From Ampullaceana balthica (lineage: Eukaryota; Mollusca; Gastropoda; Lymnaeidae), in NCBI GenBank assembly GCA_944989445.1, contig CALYLW010000338.1:257525-321524 (forward strand): 64,000 nt of DNA, read 5' to 3'. Shown here piece after piece: positions 14,283 to 23,304 of this stretch (within the stretch, counting starts at the first letter, position 1; every line of letters starts with the position of its first letter). The notes beneath the pieces were generated by a model, which saw nothing but the letters and a program-made list of their open reading frames with translations, ran no database searches and was not told where the DNA came from. The translations under genes and the position numbers were made by a program.

Positions 14283-15165
14283 AACAACAACTACAACAGC
14301 AACAACAACAAAGCAATAAACAACATGAAGGACATTGTCGTCGCAGGGCAAGGGATGTGGACAACAACAACAACAGCAAAAACAACACAAAAGCAACAAC
14401 AGCAACAACAACAACAACAGCAACAACAACAGCAACAACAACAGTAACAGCAACAGCAACAACAACAAAAACAACAACAGCAACAACAACAAAACAAACA
14501 ACAACAAAACATCAACAAAACATCAACAACAAAACAACAACAAAACAACAACTACAACAACAACAGCAACAACAACAAAGCAACAACAACAAAACAACAA
14601 CTACAACAACAAAAGCAACAACAACAAAGCAACAACAACAAAAAAATTATTTTATGGCGATAATCGCCTTCTTGTTAATCTCGACACCAAAATGTTTATT
14701 AATTTGCGTCATTATTTTACGTCTTAATTTTCAATAATTTTTATTTTATATAGCTCATATAGGGAAAAACTACATTTTGGGCCCCCGGCCCCCAGTATCT
14801 TATATATATGGAACGAAACCTGTTTAATAACCTTTCCGGTATAATTTTGTGTACGTGTACCAAATTTCACGTTATTTGGTTGTCTGGATCTTGAGTTATT
14901 AGGGAACAGACAGACAAACAGACAACAAATGCGTCTTATATGTATAGAGATAGAGATTACATCCACTTTAAAATACGTAATTATCAATAGACTTTGGTTG
15001 TGCTCTTTTTACACTGTGCCTAATCGCAATCCGGCATTCTATAGAATGCCTAGGCAAAGTATGCAAAAGTTTTACAAATTATATACTTTGCCTGAAACCA
15101 TCAGGCATTCTATACATTGCCTAGGCATTCTATAGAATGCCTGATTTCACACTTTGCCTGTAATG

Positions 15166-15235
<70 letters not shown>

Positions 15236-17044
15236 TATATTATATATATATATGTCATCCGTCCGCCCTCAGGGGCGATGGCGTTGACTACTGCTCCTCT
15301 TCCACCCTTCCCCTTTCTCCTGGCTCCTCACTCCTAACTGTGAGGGTGTCTTCCGCAACTTGAATGCCCTCACGCACTTTTGACCACACTCCTCAGCAAT
15401 GGCCTCCCACGTTTTTTGATCGATACGCGCCAAGGACATTTCTTTCTTGCAGACGTCCTTATAGCGCAGGCAGGGGCGACCTCTTTTCCTCACACCAGTT
15501 GCCAGCTCACCTAAAGCAGGGCTCTTGGAATTCGCTCTGAGCCCATCCCGTGCACATGGCACAACCACCGCAGGTGCCTCTCACTCAGGATTGAGTGCAT
15601 ACTCAACATATGAATCTTCCCGAGTACCTCCAAATGTGTTTTTTTATCCCGCCACTTGATGTGTAGGATCCTACGCAAGCATTGTAAGTGGAAACTGTGA
15701 AGCTGTTTTATTTGCTTGGCATAGGTCGTCCAGCATTCGCTGCCATAAAGGAGTGTGCTGAGCACGAAAACCAGGTAGACAGTGATTTTCGTCTTATCGG
15801 TGAGCTGCGAATAGTTCCACACTCTTTGATTTAGCATTGCCATTAACGATGCGGCCTTACCGATTATGGTTTCTATTTCCATTTCCGTGCAGAGTGTGCT
15901 GGTGATGTTGCGGCCAAGGTAGGTGAAATCCTCGACAACATCCAAGGTGTTTCCCTCAATGGAGATTGCTGGGAGCCAGCCTGTACCTTGGCACATAATG
16001 TTTGTCTTTTTTAGGCTTATCGCTAAAACGAATTCCTTGCATGCCTCTGAGAATTTATTGACCAGCTGTTGGAGTCCTATCTCTGTATGTGAGGTAAGAG
16101 TTGCGTCATCCGTGAAGAGCAACTCCCTGATTAATGCAGTTTCCACTTTGCTCTTCGCACGGAGCCGGCTGATGTTATATAGGCATCCATCCGCCCTGGT
16201 ATGACTGTGCACACCCTCGGAACAGTCCTCGAAAACATGTCGCAGTAGCACCGAGAAGAAGATAAAGAGTTTTGGTGCAAGTACGCAGCCCTGTTTGACT
16301 CCTTTACAAACTGGGAAGGGTTCTGAGGTGGCACCATCGAAGATCACAGTGCTGTGCAAGTTGGTGTGGAAAGACTCGATGATGTGGAGAAGCCGCGGCG
16401 GACATCCTATTTTTTCCAGTATTAAAATACAGCGTTGCATAAATAAATGGGATTTGGAAACATTTTAGCAGCAATTTTTTGCCATTATCAATATAATTTT
16501 GTCCACTCAAATTGTTCTGCCTCGCATATCATTAACAATAAGAAATTAATCTATCACCGTTTTATAACCTTTATAACAAGGAATACATTTTTTATTTGAT
16601 TTTCAGGACTAATCGCCAAGTTTTACCTAAAATAAACTCAAAATTTATAGAATCTGCTTATGAAGAATAATTAAAATGTTTGATCAAATAAGAAATTACA
16701 TCCTATTTTACATGAGGTGGTTTAATTTTAGCTGAACGGAGCATTTTACAGATACAAAAAACATACGTAATGAAGTAAAGTAAACGTAAGTGTATTTATG
16801 TTTCAGTTTTGGTCCAAATTACTGGATTCTCACAGTGGACATGGATTGCTCTAGAACGGAAAGGGGATTCTTTGAAATAAAGGCAATGATCAATGGAGTG
16901 TGGGAAGATGATATTTCTAATACTACTTGTACCGGAAGTGAAAGCGGGACCCCGCCCTATTTAAGTCACAATCACTGGGCCAGATGTGGCTTTCTCAACG
17001 TTTTCCACCTGGGAAAAGGAGATTGTGTTATTGAATCTATTTAA
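175..17044 (+). CDS. amy: Alpha-amylase (GH13), 11 exons, 5' end outside window
   Basis: Secreted-type animal alpha-amylase, which hydrolyses internal alpha-1,4 bonds of starch and glycogen, normally in digestion. Exons: 175-323, 1052-1222, 1691-1880, 2925-3024, 5313-5467, 5982-6166, 6282-6439, 6702-6827, 9283-9365, 11019-11167, 16807-17044. All junctions are GT-AG and the phases agree throughout, giving 567 codons plus TAA. Seen: SPPNEH, VINHMAG, nucleophile Asp in GFRVDAAKH, acid/base Glu in YQEVI, third catalytic Asp in [10 protein letters not shown]. Chloride ligands (Arg of GFRVD, Asn of VDNHD, Arg of GFARVMSSY) are kept, so the enzyme is inferred to be chloride-dependent. The N-terminal ~55 residues and signal peptide lie left of the window. 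The Gly-rich loop after DNHDNQRG is several residues shorter than in mammals. An extension of about 155 residues follows domain C. No frameshift or stop was found, so the gene looks intact. Its introns are full of transposons. Confidence 0.94.
324..1051. other. Amylase intron A
   Basis: AT-rich sequence between exons A and B. No coding potential or recognisable repeat was seen. Confidence 0.7.
1052..1222 (+). CDS. amy: Alpha-amylase exon B
   Basis: Encodes [12 protein letters not shown] and the start of domain B ([26 protein letters not shown]). The Asn of VINHM is the expected calcium ligand. Acceptor GTAG|A, donor CACAA|GTAATT; phase 2 in, phase 2 out. Confidence 0.93.
1327..1572. mobile_element. 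Small inverted-repeat element (MITE) in amylase intron B
   Basis: Positions 1327-1349 (GACCCCAAGGGAAGAAACGG then CTA) and 1550-1572 are exact reverse complements over 23 bp. A weaker match continues inward for about 8 bp. The 246-bp size and AT-rich, non-coding interior fit a non-autonomous DNA transposon. I could not define a target duplication. Confidence 0.7.
1691..1880 (+). CDS. amy: Alpha-amylase exon C with catalytic nucleophile
   Basis: Encodes [10 protein letters not shown] (domain B) through [15 protein letters not shown]. The Asp of FRVDA is the family nucleophile and the preceding Arg a chloride ligand. Acceptor CTGCAG, donor GGGCGG|GTAAGT; it ends in phase 0. Confidence 0.95.
2184..2247. 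repeat. 64-bp near-perfect palindrome
   Basis: Arms of about 32 bp meet at a CTCGCGAG centre with no loop; there is one mismatch and one extra base. It lies in the intron between exons C and D. Confidence 0.85.
2849..2883 (+). repeat. SINE 3' tail fragment
   Basis: Contains AGAAGGAGCGTCTGT followed by a purine-rich tail, matching the 3' end of the complete SINE at 8193-8470. Confidence 0.6.
2925..3024 (+). CDS. amy: Alpha-amylase exon D with acid/base Glu
   Basis: Short exon encoding [13 protein letters not shown], with Glu in QEV as the general acid/base, followed by ASEYYHLG. Acceptor TTTCAG, donor TGTG|GTAACT; phase 0 in, phase 1 out. Confidence 0.93.
4166..5312. other. Rest of amylase intron D
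   Basis: AT-rich with short chance frames. Nothing recognisable was seen. Confidence 0.6.
5313..5467 (+). CDS. amy: Alpha-amylase exon E with third catalytic Asp
   Basis: Encodes [12 protein letters not shown] through [15 protein letters not shown], holding the transition-state Asp and the chloride-ligand Asn. Acceptor CTTTAG, donor GAT|GTAAGA; phase 1 in, phase 0 out. Confidence 0.95.
5982..6166 (+). CDS. amy: Alpha-amylase exon F
   Basis: Encodes the end of the barrel, [10 protein letters not shown] (third chloride ligand Arg), and the start of domain [11 protein letters not shown]. The stretch between them is shorter than in mammalian enzymes. Acceptor CTCAG, donor CACAG|GTAGGC; phase 0 in, phase 2 out. 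Confidence 0.95.
6282..6439 (+). CDS. amy: Alpha-amylase exon G (domain C)
   Basis: Encodes [14 protein letters not shown] and [11 protein letters not shown], the beta-sandwich domain C. Acceptor CCCCAG, donor ACAG|GTAAAA; phase 2 in, phase 1 out. Confidence 0.94.
6702..6827 (+). CDS. amy: Alpha-amylase exon H (end of domain C)
   Basis: Encodes [13 protein letters not shown] through DPFVAFTT, the usual C-terminus of animal amylases. Here the frame continues by splicing instead of stopping. Acceptor TTTTTCAG, donor CACAA|GTGAGT; phase 1 at both ends. Confidence 0.94.
7550..7605 (+). repeat. SINE 3' tail fragment
   Basis: Contains ATCTTCTACAGAAGGAGC and then GTAACAGATATAA, a diverged match to the 3' end of the complete SINE about 650 bp downstream. 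Confidence 0.55.
8193..8470 (+). mobile_element. tRNA-derived SINE, full length
   Basis: The head carries an A-box-like TGGTCGAGTGG and a B-box-like GGTTTCGAATCC at tRNA spacing. A tRNA-unrelated body follows, then a 3' end with TCTTCTAGAAGGAGCGTCTG and a GATAA repeat tail. Further copies lie at 20070-20350, 33168-33420 and 48228-48830 (all - strand). It sits in an amylase intron. Confidence 0.9.
9283..9365 (+). CDS. amy: Alpha-amylase exon I (C-terminal extension)
   Basis: Encodes [20 protein letters not shown] and then GNSSHYEK. Acceptor TTTCAG, donor GAAAAG|GTACAG; phase 1 in, phase 0 out. The phase fits both neighbours, which supports it as a real exon although it lies beyond the classical amylase. 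Confidence 0.85.
9674..9738. repeat. Perfect 29-bp hairpin
   Basis: Positions 9674-9702 and 9710-9738 are exact reverse complements over 29 bp, separated by a 7-base AT loop. Confidence 0.92.
9769..10052. mobile_element. 284-bp MITE with CCATAAAGTACGTCACG termini
   Basis: Inverted ends share CCATAAAGTACGTCACG (about 9777-9793 and 10028-10044). The interior is G-rich, with GTGACAGTTTGTGACAGGGG present twice. No coding capacity, so it is non-autonomous. Confidence 0.8.
10053..11018. other. Rest of amylase intron between exons I and J
   Basis: AT-rich, with no recognisable gene or repeat. Confidence 0.6.
11019..11167 (+). CDS. amy: Alpha-amylase exon J (C-terminal extension)
   Basis: Encodes [18 protein letters not shown] and [18 protein letters not shown], rich in Trp, Tyr and Asn. 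Acceptor TCCCAG, donor AATAC|GTAAGT; phase 0 in, phase 2 out. Confidence 0.87.
11544..11571. repeat. (TA)n at left flank of Ginger element
   Basis: About 14 TA units directly before the ATGT target duplication. Confidence 0.9.
11979..13050 (+). pseudogene. KRBA2/Ginger-like integrase (broken)
   Basis: An ATG at 11979 opens [20 protein letters not shown], then a TAA. Later pieces in other frames carry LSPKYKK and CEPCQKK-like text (a zinc-binding H2C2-like region), [26 protein letters not shown] (where families keep an Asp) and [16 protein letters not shown]. The pieces keep the order of KRBA2-type DDE integrases, which would cut and join transposon ends. At least four stops or frameshifts make it non-functional. 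The right part (to 13050) runs into the (CAA)n block. Confidence 0.82.
13067..14954. repeat. Two tandem units rich in (CAA)n
   Basis: Two near-identical units (13067-13932 and 13933-14954) each begin ACTAGGGGCAAGTACCCGGC. Each continues with a long interrupted (CAA)n tract, a shared CATGAAGGACATTGTCGTCG block, more (CAA)n, then a unique tail ending in CAACAAATGCGTCTTATAT and a TATAGAGATA motif. The tail holds the palindrome GGCGATAATCGCC. The long Gln/Asn/Thr-rich and Val/Leu/Cys-rich frames here come from the microsatellite. It may be a retroelement-like unit inserted in the Ginger element and duplicated. Confidence 0.85.
15167..15253. repeat. (TA)n tract between Ginger element and LINE
   Basis: About 87 bases of almost pure TA repeat. 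It joins the right end of the transposon to the 3' end of the LINE. Confidence 0.95.
15254..16445 (-). mobile_element. 5'-truncated LINE (non-LTR retrotransposon)
   Basis: The reverse transcriptase body is on the - strand. The 3' terminus reads AACGCCATCGCCCC and then a GACGGATGAC-like end directly against (TA)n. The same 3' end occurs at 31979-32041 and at 50630. Truncation at about 16445 is typical of aborted target-primed reverse transcription. Confidence 0.9.
15269..16440 (-). pseudogene. LINE reverse transcriptase, C-terminal half, frameshifted
   Basis: A 309-residue frame (16440-15511) holds [10 protein letters not shown] (RT finger/palm motif), [10 protein letters not shown] (the catalytic YADD-type box, here F-T-D-D), the thumb region with TYLGRNI, and the C-terminal block [13 protein letters not shown] then LRRILHIKW and [10 protein letters not shown]. 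The frame breaks near 15515-15535 and continues in the next frame (15568-15269) with [13 protein letters not shown] and TWEAIAEE. The clade was not determined. The endonuclease half is missing. Not functional. Confidence 0.88.
16807..17044 (+). CDS. amy: Alpha-amylase last exon (C-terminal extension) and stop
   Basis: Encodes [27 protein letters not shown], and a Cys/His/Trp-rich tail ([13 protein letters not shown]) ending in TAA. The order W..V-FE.K-WE is reminiscent of small starch-binding beta-sandwich modules, but this is a resemblance only. Acceptor TTTCAG, phase 2. Confidence 0.92.
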
Positions 17045-17074
17045 ATGTTTTATCTTCTGATATTTTATTTCTGC

Positions 17075-17080
17075 AATAAA
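17075..17080 (+). promoter_or_regulatory. Polyadenylation signal of the amylase gene
   Basis: AATAAA lies 31 bases after the stop codon, in a T-rich stretch. Confidence 0.7.
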
Positions 17081-17320
17081 AGCAACGTTTATCTCAAGTA
17101 ACTTGATTAGCGTTTTGTATATCTTTCAAATCAAGGGACATTTTTAAGAAATACATGAAATATGGTATTTTAAAACGCTTTGAGCACTTTTCAAATAGAA
17201 TGAAAGTTTTAAAAAGGTAACTAATTGTTTACAATGCATCAGAAAATTAACACATGGTTAAAGTTGTGTTTATCAATGTAAAAAAACGCAACTCAAAACT
17301 AACTTACTAACTTATTAACT

Positions 17321-18243
17321 TACTAGTTTGTGTGGCGGCGCCGTGGCACCTGCGGCGCCCCCTTTTTTAAGGGTGCCTAAGGCGCCCACCTTTTTCAAAA
17401 GCCCAACTAACTTGTCCTTGTATGATAAATACGTAATATTAAACTTTCTTAAATGTAAAGAAGGTATTTTATAATAGGGTTTTTTATTTATTTTATTTTT
17501 TATGTCAAAAGCCCCAAGTAACTTATCCTTGTATGATAAATACGAAATATTCCTCATAATTCATCAACATAACTAAACGTCATTCTTGAAATTAACCAAC
17601 ACGCTATCCCCTCATTCCTCCCACACACTACCCCTCTTTTTCACTTGTTACAGTGCTAATCACCATGCGATTTTTTAACTAATTTTAGAAAACAGCGCAC
17701 CAAATTACTGCACCAAAAAATAACTATTTGAGCCAATCAGCACTGCTTACAACACAAAATTTTTAAAAAAAGCAGAGTGATGTCCCTTAGCGTTAGGCAT
17801 CAGAGATAATTGAGCTTAAATATATAATATACTAGTTTGTGCTGCGGCGCCGTGGCGCCTGTGGCGTTCCCCTTTTTTAAGGGCGCCTACGGCGCCCAAC
17901 TTTTTCAAAAGCCCAACTAACTTGTCCTTGTATGATAAATACGTAATATTAAACTTTCTTAAATGTACACAAAGTATTTTATAATTTTGCAAAAGCCCTA
18001 GTAACTTATCCTTGTATGATAAATACGAAATATTCCTGAAAATTAAACAAAGCATTTATATAATAATTTTTACAGTGCTAATCACCACACGATTTTTAAA
18101 ACTAATTTAGAAAGCAGCGCACCAAATGACTGCACCAAAAAATAACTATTTGAGTCAATCAGCACTGCTAACAACGTAAAATTTTAAAAAAGCAGAGTGA
18201 TGTCCCTCAGCGTTAGGTATCAGCGATAATTGAGCGTAAATAT
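17321..18243. repeat. Tandem duplication, two units with internal sub-repeats
   Basis: Units at about 17321-17828 and 17829-18243 both start TACTAGTTTGTG, followed by a GC-rich GGCGCCGTGGC block, and end with GCAGAGTGATGTCCCT and GATAATTGAGC. Within each, a CCTTGTATGATAAATACG sub-repeat occurs twice, giving the duplicated YLSYKDKL frame on the - strand. No gene is inferred. Confidence 0.85.
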
Positions 18244-20069
18244 ATCTATGATGATAAGCGTAACGAAACATAGATGACTTAAAAACATTTTTATGATGTC
18301 TATGTCAGCATGAAAAAAAGAGACAATTTTACATTTTAACAGTTAACAAATAATTCTAGATAAAAAATGGTTAGAGTAATTAAAAACTTTAACCTCATTC
18401 CTTAATCTTATCTTTCAACAAAGTTCAAAGTTGTTTTAAATCTTCATTAAAAACACGATGTTGTCCTAAAATTGCATACATTAAAAAAAGAGTAAACGCA
18501 ATTATGAATATACATTTCTTTCATTACTTAATATGAGGAACTGTACTTTAAAAAAAGCTTCAGCAGAATAGTACACATTGATGAAAGTTAATTTGTAAGA
18601 ATTCGATTCCAAACTTTTCCTCTGCAGCATGTTGACATTTTTAATAGTTAGTGTAAATGTTTTACACATGATATGTAATATATGACCAAAGCATTATTAA
18701 AAATTAAATTACAAAATCTTGTTATCGTCACCCACACCGAGTATTCTCAGTAGACAAAATGAAAAGACACACATATCTAAGCAAGCACACATACATTCCA
18801 TACACACATCCAAAGGCGATACACACCATTTGTAAAGGAATTGTTTAAATATTATTCAAATAATAAATTGCATTGACAAAAAAGTTATACGGGTTTTCCG
18901 TTTGTAAGTGCTGAAAATAACATAAGCAGCTACGTACTTTAGTTTTAAAGGAAATGGCACACATTTAAATAAAATAGTTTTTAAGTGAGTGTTTCAGGAC
19001 TACAACGTACCAGATTTAATTTGTCCAAAGAAGCTACTTTCCCATTCCGTTTTGTCGCTAGGTGTGTCAAATTTTAACCGGTATGATAGACGATTCCCAA
19101 ATAACACACATGTTTGAAAGCCGTAAAAGATCATTGAAAAAATTCTATAAACGCACAATTAAAAAAAAATTAAAACATCAATGTAAACTAAAACGAGAGA
19201 AAAATTTATTATGAAAAATTATTTGCAGATCCATTTTCGTTCAAATACCATTTCGATAGATTTGGATATTCGGCATGGCATTTTACTACAAATTCTTTAT
19301 GGGGGGGGGGTAATTTTTTGTTTCATTTAGATGGATTACAGGCTTCATTATAAAATTGCCAAGGTTCGAACCACACATATGTGAAGTTATATCATGTCAT
19401 CAGGAATGAAAAGAATTAACCGAGCAGGCTCCACAGTTTCGTACTTTATTGTCGTTATTTACTGCAGTTGCCCATATTTTAAATGAACTATGAATTACGA
19501 TATTATTTCGAATATTTTTCCTCATCATCAACTCAATGCAAGGTTGAAGATATTATGTCTAAAACTTTTCTCGGACACAATCATCAGTGGTGTCGACGTC
19601 GAATACATTGTCACTCGGGGCCCAACATTTGCTACGTTGGTATTTGGAATTTAAATATTGTCAAATATTTTTTAAAAAAATATATCAGTTTAAAGAGCTT
19701 GTTAAGTTCTTTCCAAAACCATTTGTTTTGTTGGTTTTTTTTTGTTGTTGTTGTTATTTTTGTGTTTTTTTTCTATCTTTTGTAGAAGTGGAGTTATAAA
19801 TTGTGTGTCTTTTTTATAACCAATATAATTTACTCCGAAAACTTGTGACTCTAATTTCAAAATTCTGTCATCTTTCCTTCATAAAGTTTTTATTTATTTT
19901 TAGAGAAATGGGTATCAAGACTTGAAGAGACATGCACGATATAATATACAAAACAATGAACAAGGTTCTTTTTAATTACATGAAGACTTTGAATTTTTAA
20001 TAAATGAAAGAACTCTTTAATTTACTGCATGTCCTAGAAAAAATAACGATCCATTTTTATGGCTGTCTT
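18244..20069. other. Intergenic, AT-rich
   Basis: No recognisable gene. A frame at 19483-19785 has no family resemblance that I can see. A (G)10 run lies near 19302. Confidence 0.6.
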
Positions 20070-20350
20070 GTCTTATCTATACAGACGCTCCTTCTATAAT
20101 AAGATAATTATGTCCACAGACCATGACGGTCTGTTGGCAAGTGATTCAGTGTTCACAGGCCATGGCTTTGCGGGTTCCACGCATTACCCAGCCGCCTTTG
20201 TTTCCTTAACAAGTATTAGGCACCCATTCAGAACTGGGTGGACTCAGGGACGCCCCTGGCCCAAAGAACAAATCCCTGCCTTCACGGGGATTCGAATCCG
20301 TCACCATCGGTACGCCAGCCGAGCGTGCATGCCACTCGACCACCGTATAC
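20070..20350 (-). mobile_element. tRNA-derived SINE, - strand
   Basis: Reverse complement of the 8193-8470 element: it starts TTATCTATACAGACGCTCC and ends with the tRNA-like head containing GGGGATTCGAATCC and CCACTCGACCACCG. Confidence 0.88.
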
Positions 20351-20399
20351 CGGCTGTACCTGCACTAAAAGACGAGGCTAAAAGTTGGAAAACAGGGAA

Positions 20400-20650
20400 A
20401 GGCCCTATTAATCTACTAAATTTCATTCAAAAGTATTCATTGGGAAATTATGTGCCCAACATTTTAATTTTGCTTAGAATTTTTTTTTAAGTTACTGTCA
20501 GTGTTACTAGTAGTGAAAGGAGTTTCTCCAAATTGAAGTTAATAAAACAAATATTTTGGTTCCACAATGCGTAATTTAAGACTTAAAAATCTGACACTAT
20601 GGTCCATAGAACAAGAAATTAAGATAATATACATTTTGAGACCATTATAC
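20400..20650 (+). pseudogene. hAT transposase C-terminal fragment
   Basis: Shows SLGNYVPNILILLRI, a frameshift, and then SVTSSERSFSKLKLIK, the hallmark of the hAT dimerisation domain as found in ZMYM1-like transposases. It is interrupted by stops. It directly follows a SINE. Confidence 0.75.
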
Positions 20651-21167
20651 GCTATTTTTTAACAACGAAAATTAAAAGAGTAAATTTATACACATATGCG
20701 AACTTTTGATTTGTTTATCCAAAAGAAATGAAATTGTTTATTCATAAATATATTTTAAAAATAGTTCATGGTATTTTTTTGAAAAAATTACCTATATTTT
20801 GTCTCGATTACAATTATTCATTTATATTTATTAACTTATAAAAACAACCATTTGATTGACTTAGAAAAGGTGGCAAATCGGAGACCGCCCCGTGTGACAA
20901 AAGTTCTGGAAATGTCATTTTATTACCAATTCACAAATCTCCTGCATCTTTCACCGCATCCTTCAAACTAGTCCACATTTTTTCCTACATATCGCTGGCA
21001 CTCTATTAAGTTTACTCCAGGGAAAGTTTATGTTGGCTAATATTTGATTTACTTTTTCAAATATGTTCATTTTTCCTATGGTTGCCAATATCATTGATTC
21101 CATTTTTAATATTTATTCTTCTACACTGATGAAGTTGTGATCCTGGAAAAATTTAATCGTTTAAAAT

Positions 21168-21982
21168 TAGGGCTGCGGAAATTAACGATTAATTTCTCGA
21201 TTAATCGTTAAATTTTTTTAACGATTAAATTTTTTAAACTATTAATCGACCAACCAATTATAAATTTACTGGAAGTCAAAAAGTAAAATATTTCGGCCGA
21301 TAAATATAAACTAATTTCCGGAAGATTAGACAAACATTTTTTATTTTAAACTATTCACTTAGGTGATTGTTCAAAATGTTGATAAATGCTGTTTCCATTG
21401 AGAGAAATCGTTTACCTACCATGCAATGTTCCTCTAAGTCTAAGCTCGTTGTTTCGTGTGCAAAGTTTAAAAAAACTCGTGTGCAAAGTTGCAGAACGTC
21501 CAATTTTTGTGTGCAAAATTTTACAAAATTTTCTGCGCAGTGATTCTAAACTCTTGCGTGGCGTCGGTAAAATATCTGCGCAGCGGCGCTGCTTAAAGGG
21601 AACATTGCTACCATGGTTCTAACACTTCGGTTCCATATCACCTGCAAACCAAACATCCACTACAGCATCAAAAACTTCAGTTGAGACAACCTAAAGCTAT
21701 GTAAACGATTGTTCAGCTCGGCTTGTTATATTGTCAATAAGACCCGCTCATCACTTGAACCAAATAATGTCAATACACTTGTCTGTTTTGCGTTGTTGTT
21801 TAAAAGATGTCATATAAAGAAGACATTCCAGTGTTATTTCGATTTTCGACAAGTACGTTTAATAACTGTTATTTATGACACCAAAATTTTCAATTTTTTG
21901 CTTTAATCGAAATTAACGATTAATTAATCGTTAATTTTTCAAAAGTTAACGATTAATTTTAAATTAATTGATAACAGCCCTA
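21168..21982 (+). mobile_element. hAT element with transposase fragment (815 bp)
   Basis: Ends are TAGGGCTG inverted, inside AACGATTAATTAATCG-type palindromic subtermini. Flanks TTTAAAAT and TTTCAAAT (7 of 8) fit an 8-bp hAT target duplication. The + strand carries ERLFSSACYIVNKTRSSL and LEPNNVNTLVC, a piece of a ZBED-type hAT dimerisation domain. An inverted copy begins at 58953. Confidence 0.82.
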
Positions 21983-23304
21983 TTTCAAATTAATTTGATC
22001 AAATAAAATTCGATATAAATTTAAGAAAATATTTATAATATTTTTTTCCCAATTTACTAATAATTTTTATTTTTTGTTACTTACACACTTTTCCCGAATA
22101 TTATTATTATTTATTTAGACGTGCATAAGTAAACAAAAGGTTTTTCTTCCTTATTTCTTGCATAGCAGAACGAATTCGCTGTGTTACGTCACAAAATTTG
22201 GGAGCCATGGAATTACCGCGACTTAACGGATTTCGCGGAAAAAAATGAATCGCGACTTAACGGGATGTATATACGCGTTATAAAAATATAATTAATGGAA
22301 ATTAATCGATTGATCAATTAATTTTTTCCCGAGTAATTGAACAGTTTTTAAAAAAAATCTTTAACAGCTCTATTTAATAGTATTTAAAAATTTCTGGTTT
22401 GTTATGTTTAACGTGCCCTTTTTAAAAAATTTCTACAATCCGTAGCTTGTGCTCTAAATTAAATTAGCCTTTGTAATTCGTGTTCTTATTTATTTAAATA
22501 ATAGTTTAAAATTATAAGAATAACTTTTAACTTAAAATGCACCAAGTATATAAATTCCTTACAACACATTGAAAGGAATATAAGTAAACTAAGACTCTCA
22601 AATATTTTGAAGTATCAATAAATTTTGTGACGATCCGTCCATGTTTTTTATAGTAGGGCTTACCTAACTTGGCTAGCCTTGAATAGAGAGGTTTTCTTTA
22701 TTGTGGCGGAATGAATTTCTCTGTTATTTATACCTCACTGTTATCAACTCAGAAATAGTGTAAATGTATAAGTTAAAATCTAAATTTGGGTTTGAGATTA
22801 TGTTTGCAAATGCAATATTGTTACAGCCATGCAAAAAAATTTAATAACCCACGTAATAACTCGTTTGCGCATGCGCACTTAATCAGTATCACAGGAATCC
22901 CATATTCGGACCAATCGGAACGGTAGATTATAAAACTAAAGATGTTTCGTACACTCTCCTTGTTTGCGGATCCGATTAATTAAGCAAATATAAGTATTGT
23001 CTTTAAACCCAAATATTTTTTTTAAAGCTAGAATTTAATTTGCCATTGATAATAGTGGCATTTTATGATGTTTTTAAATAATGTTTTCGAGTCTTAAAAT
23101 TAACATCTCATCTTTCTTCTAAAATTATGTCAATTTTTTATGAGAAGCGGAGAGTTAAGAATCAAGTGTTTTATTTCCTATTGTTTCTAAAATAGTTTTA
23201 AGACCATATGTAATTAATACTAAGAATGTTTATAGTCATTAAAATAAAATAATAAAATAAGTTATAATTATTTTTAAAAGGCGAGATTTCGTAGGCGCTA
23301 ACCC
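21983..23304. other. Intergenic, AT-rich
   Basis: Nothing coding was seen. A short repeated phrase CGCGACTTAACGG occurs at about 22218 and 22252, and a further AATTAATCGATTGATCAATT stretch near 22300. Confidence 0.55.

Larger units (their letters stand above)
11576..15162 (+). mobile_element. Ginger-type (KRBA2-like integrase) DNA transposon, degraded
   Basis: Termini start TACAGGCAAAGTGTGAAAT on both sides as inverted repeats of roughly 80 bp or more, each with nested palindromes of the type AGGCATTCTATAGAATGCCT. The 4 bp ATGT flank both ends (11572-11575 and 15163-15166), a target duplication of the length known for Ginger elements. The interior holds a broken integrase gene on the + strand and a (CAA)n-rich dimer. 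The element lies inside a (TA)n tract in the last amylase intron. Confidence 0.82.

Noticed and set aside
13004..14727. Long open frames rich in Gln/Asn/Thr or Val/Leu/Cys on both strands
   Set aside because: They follow directly from the (CAA)n microsatellite, which lacks stops in most frames.
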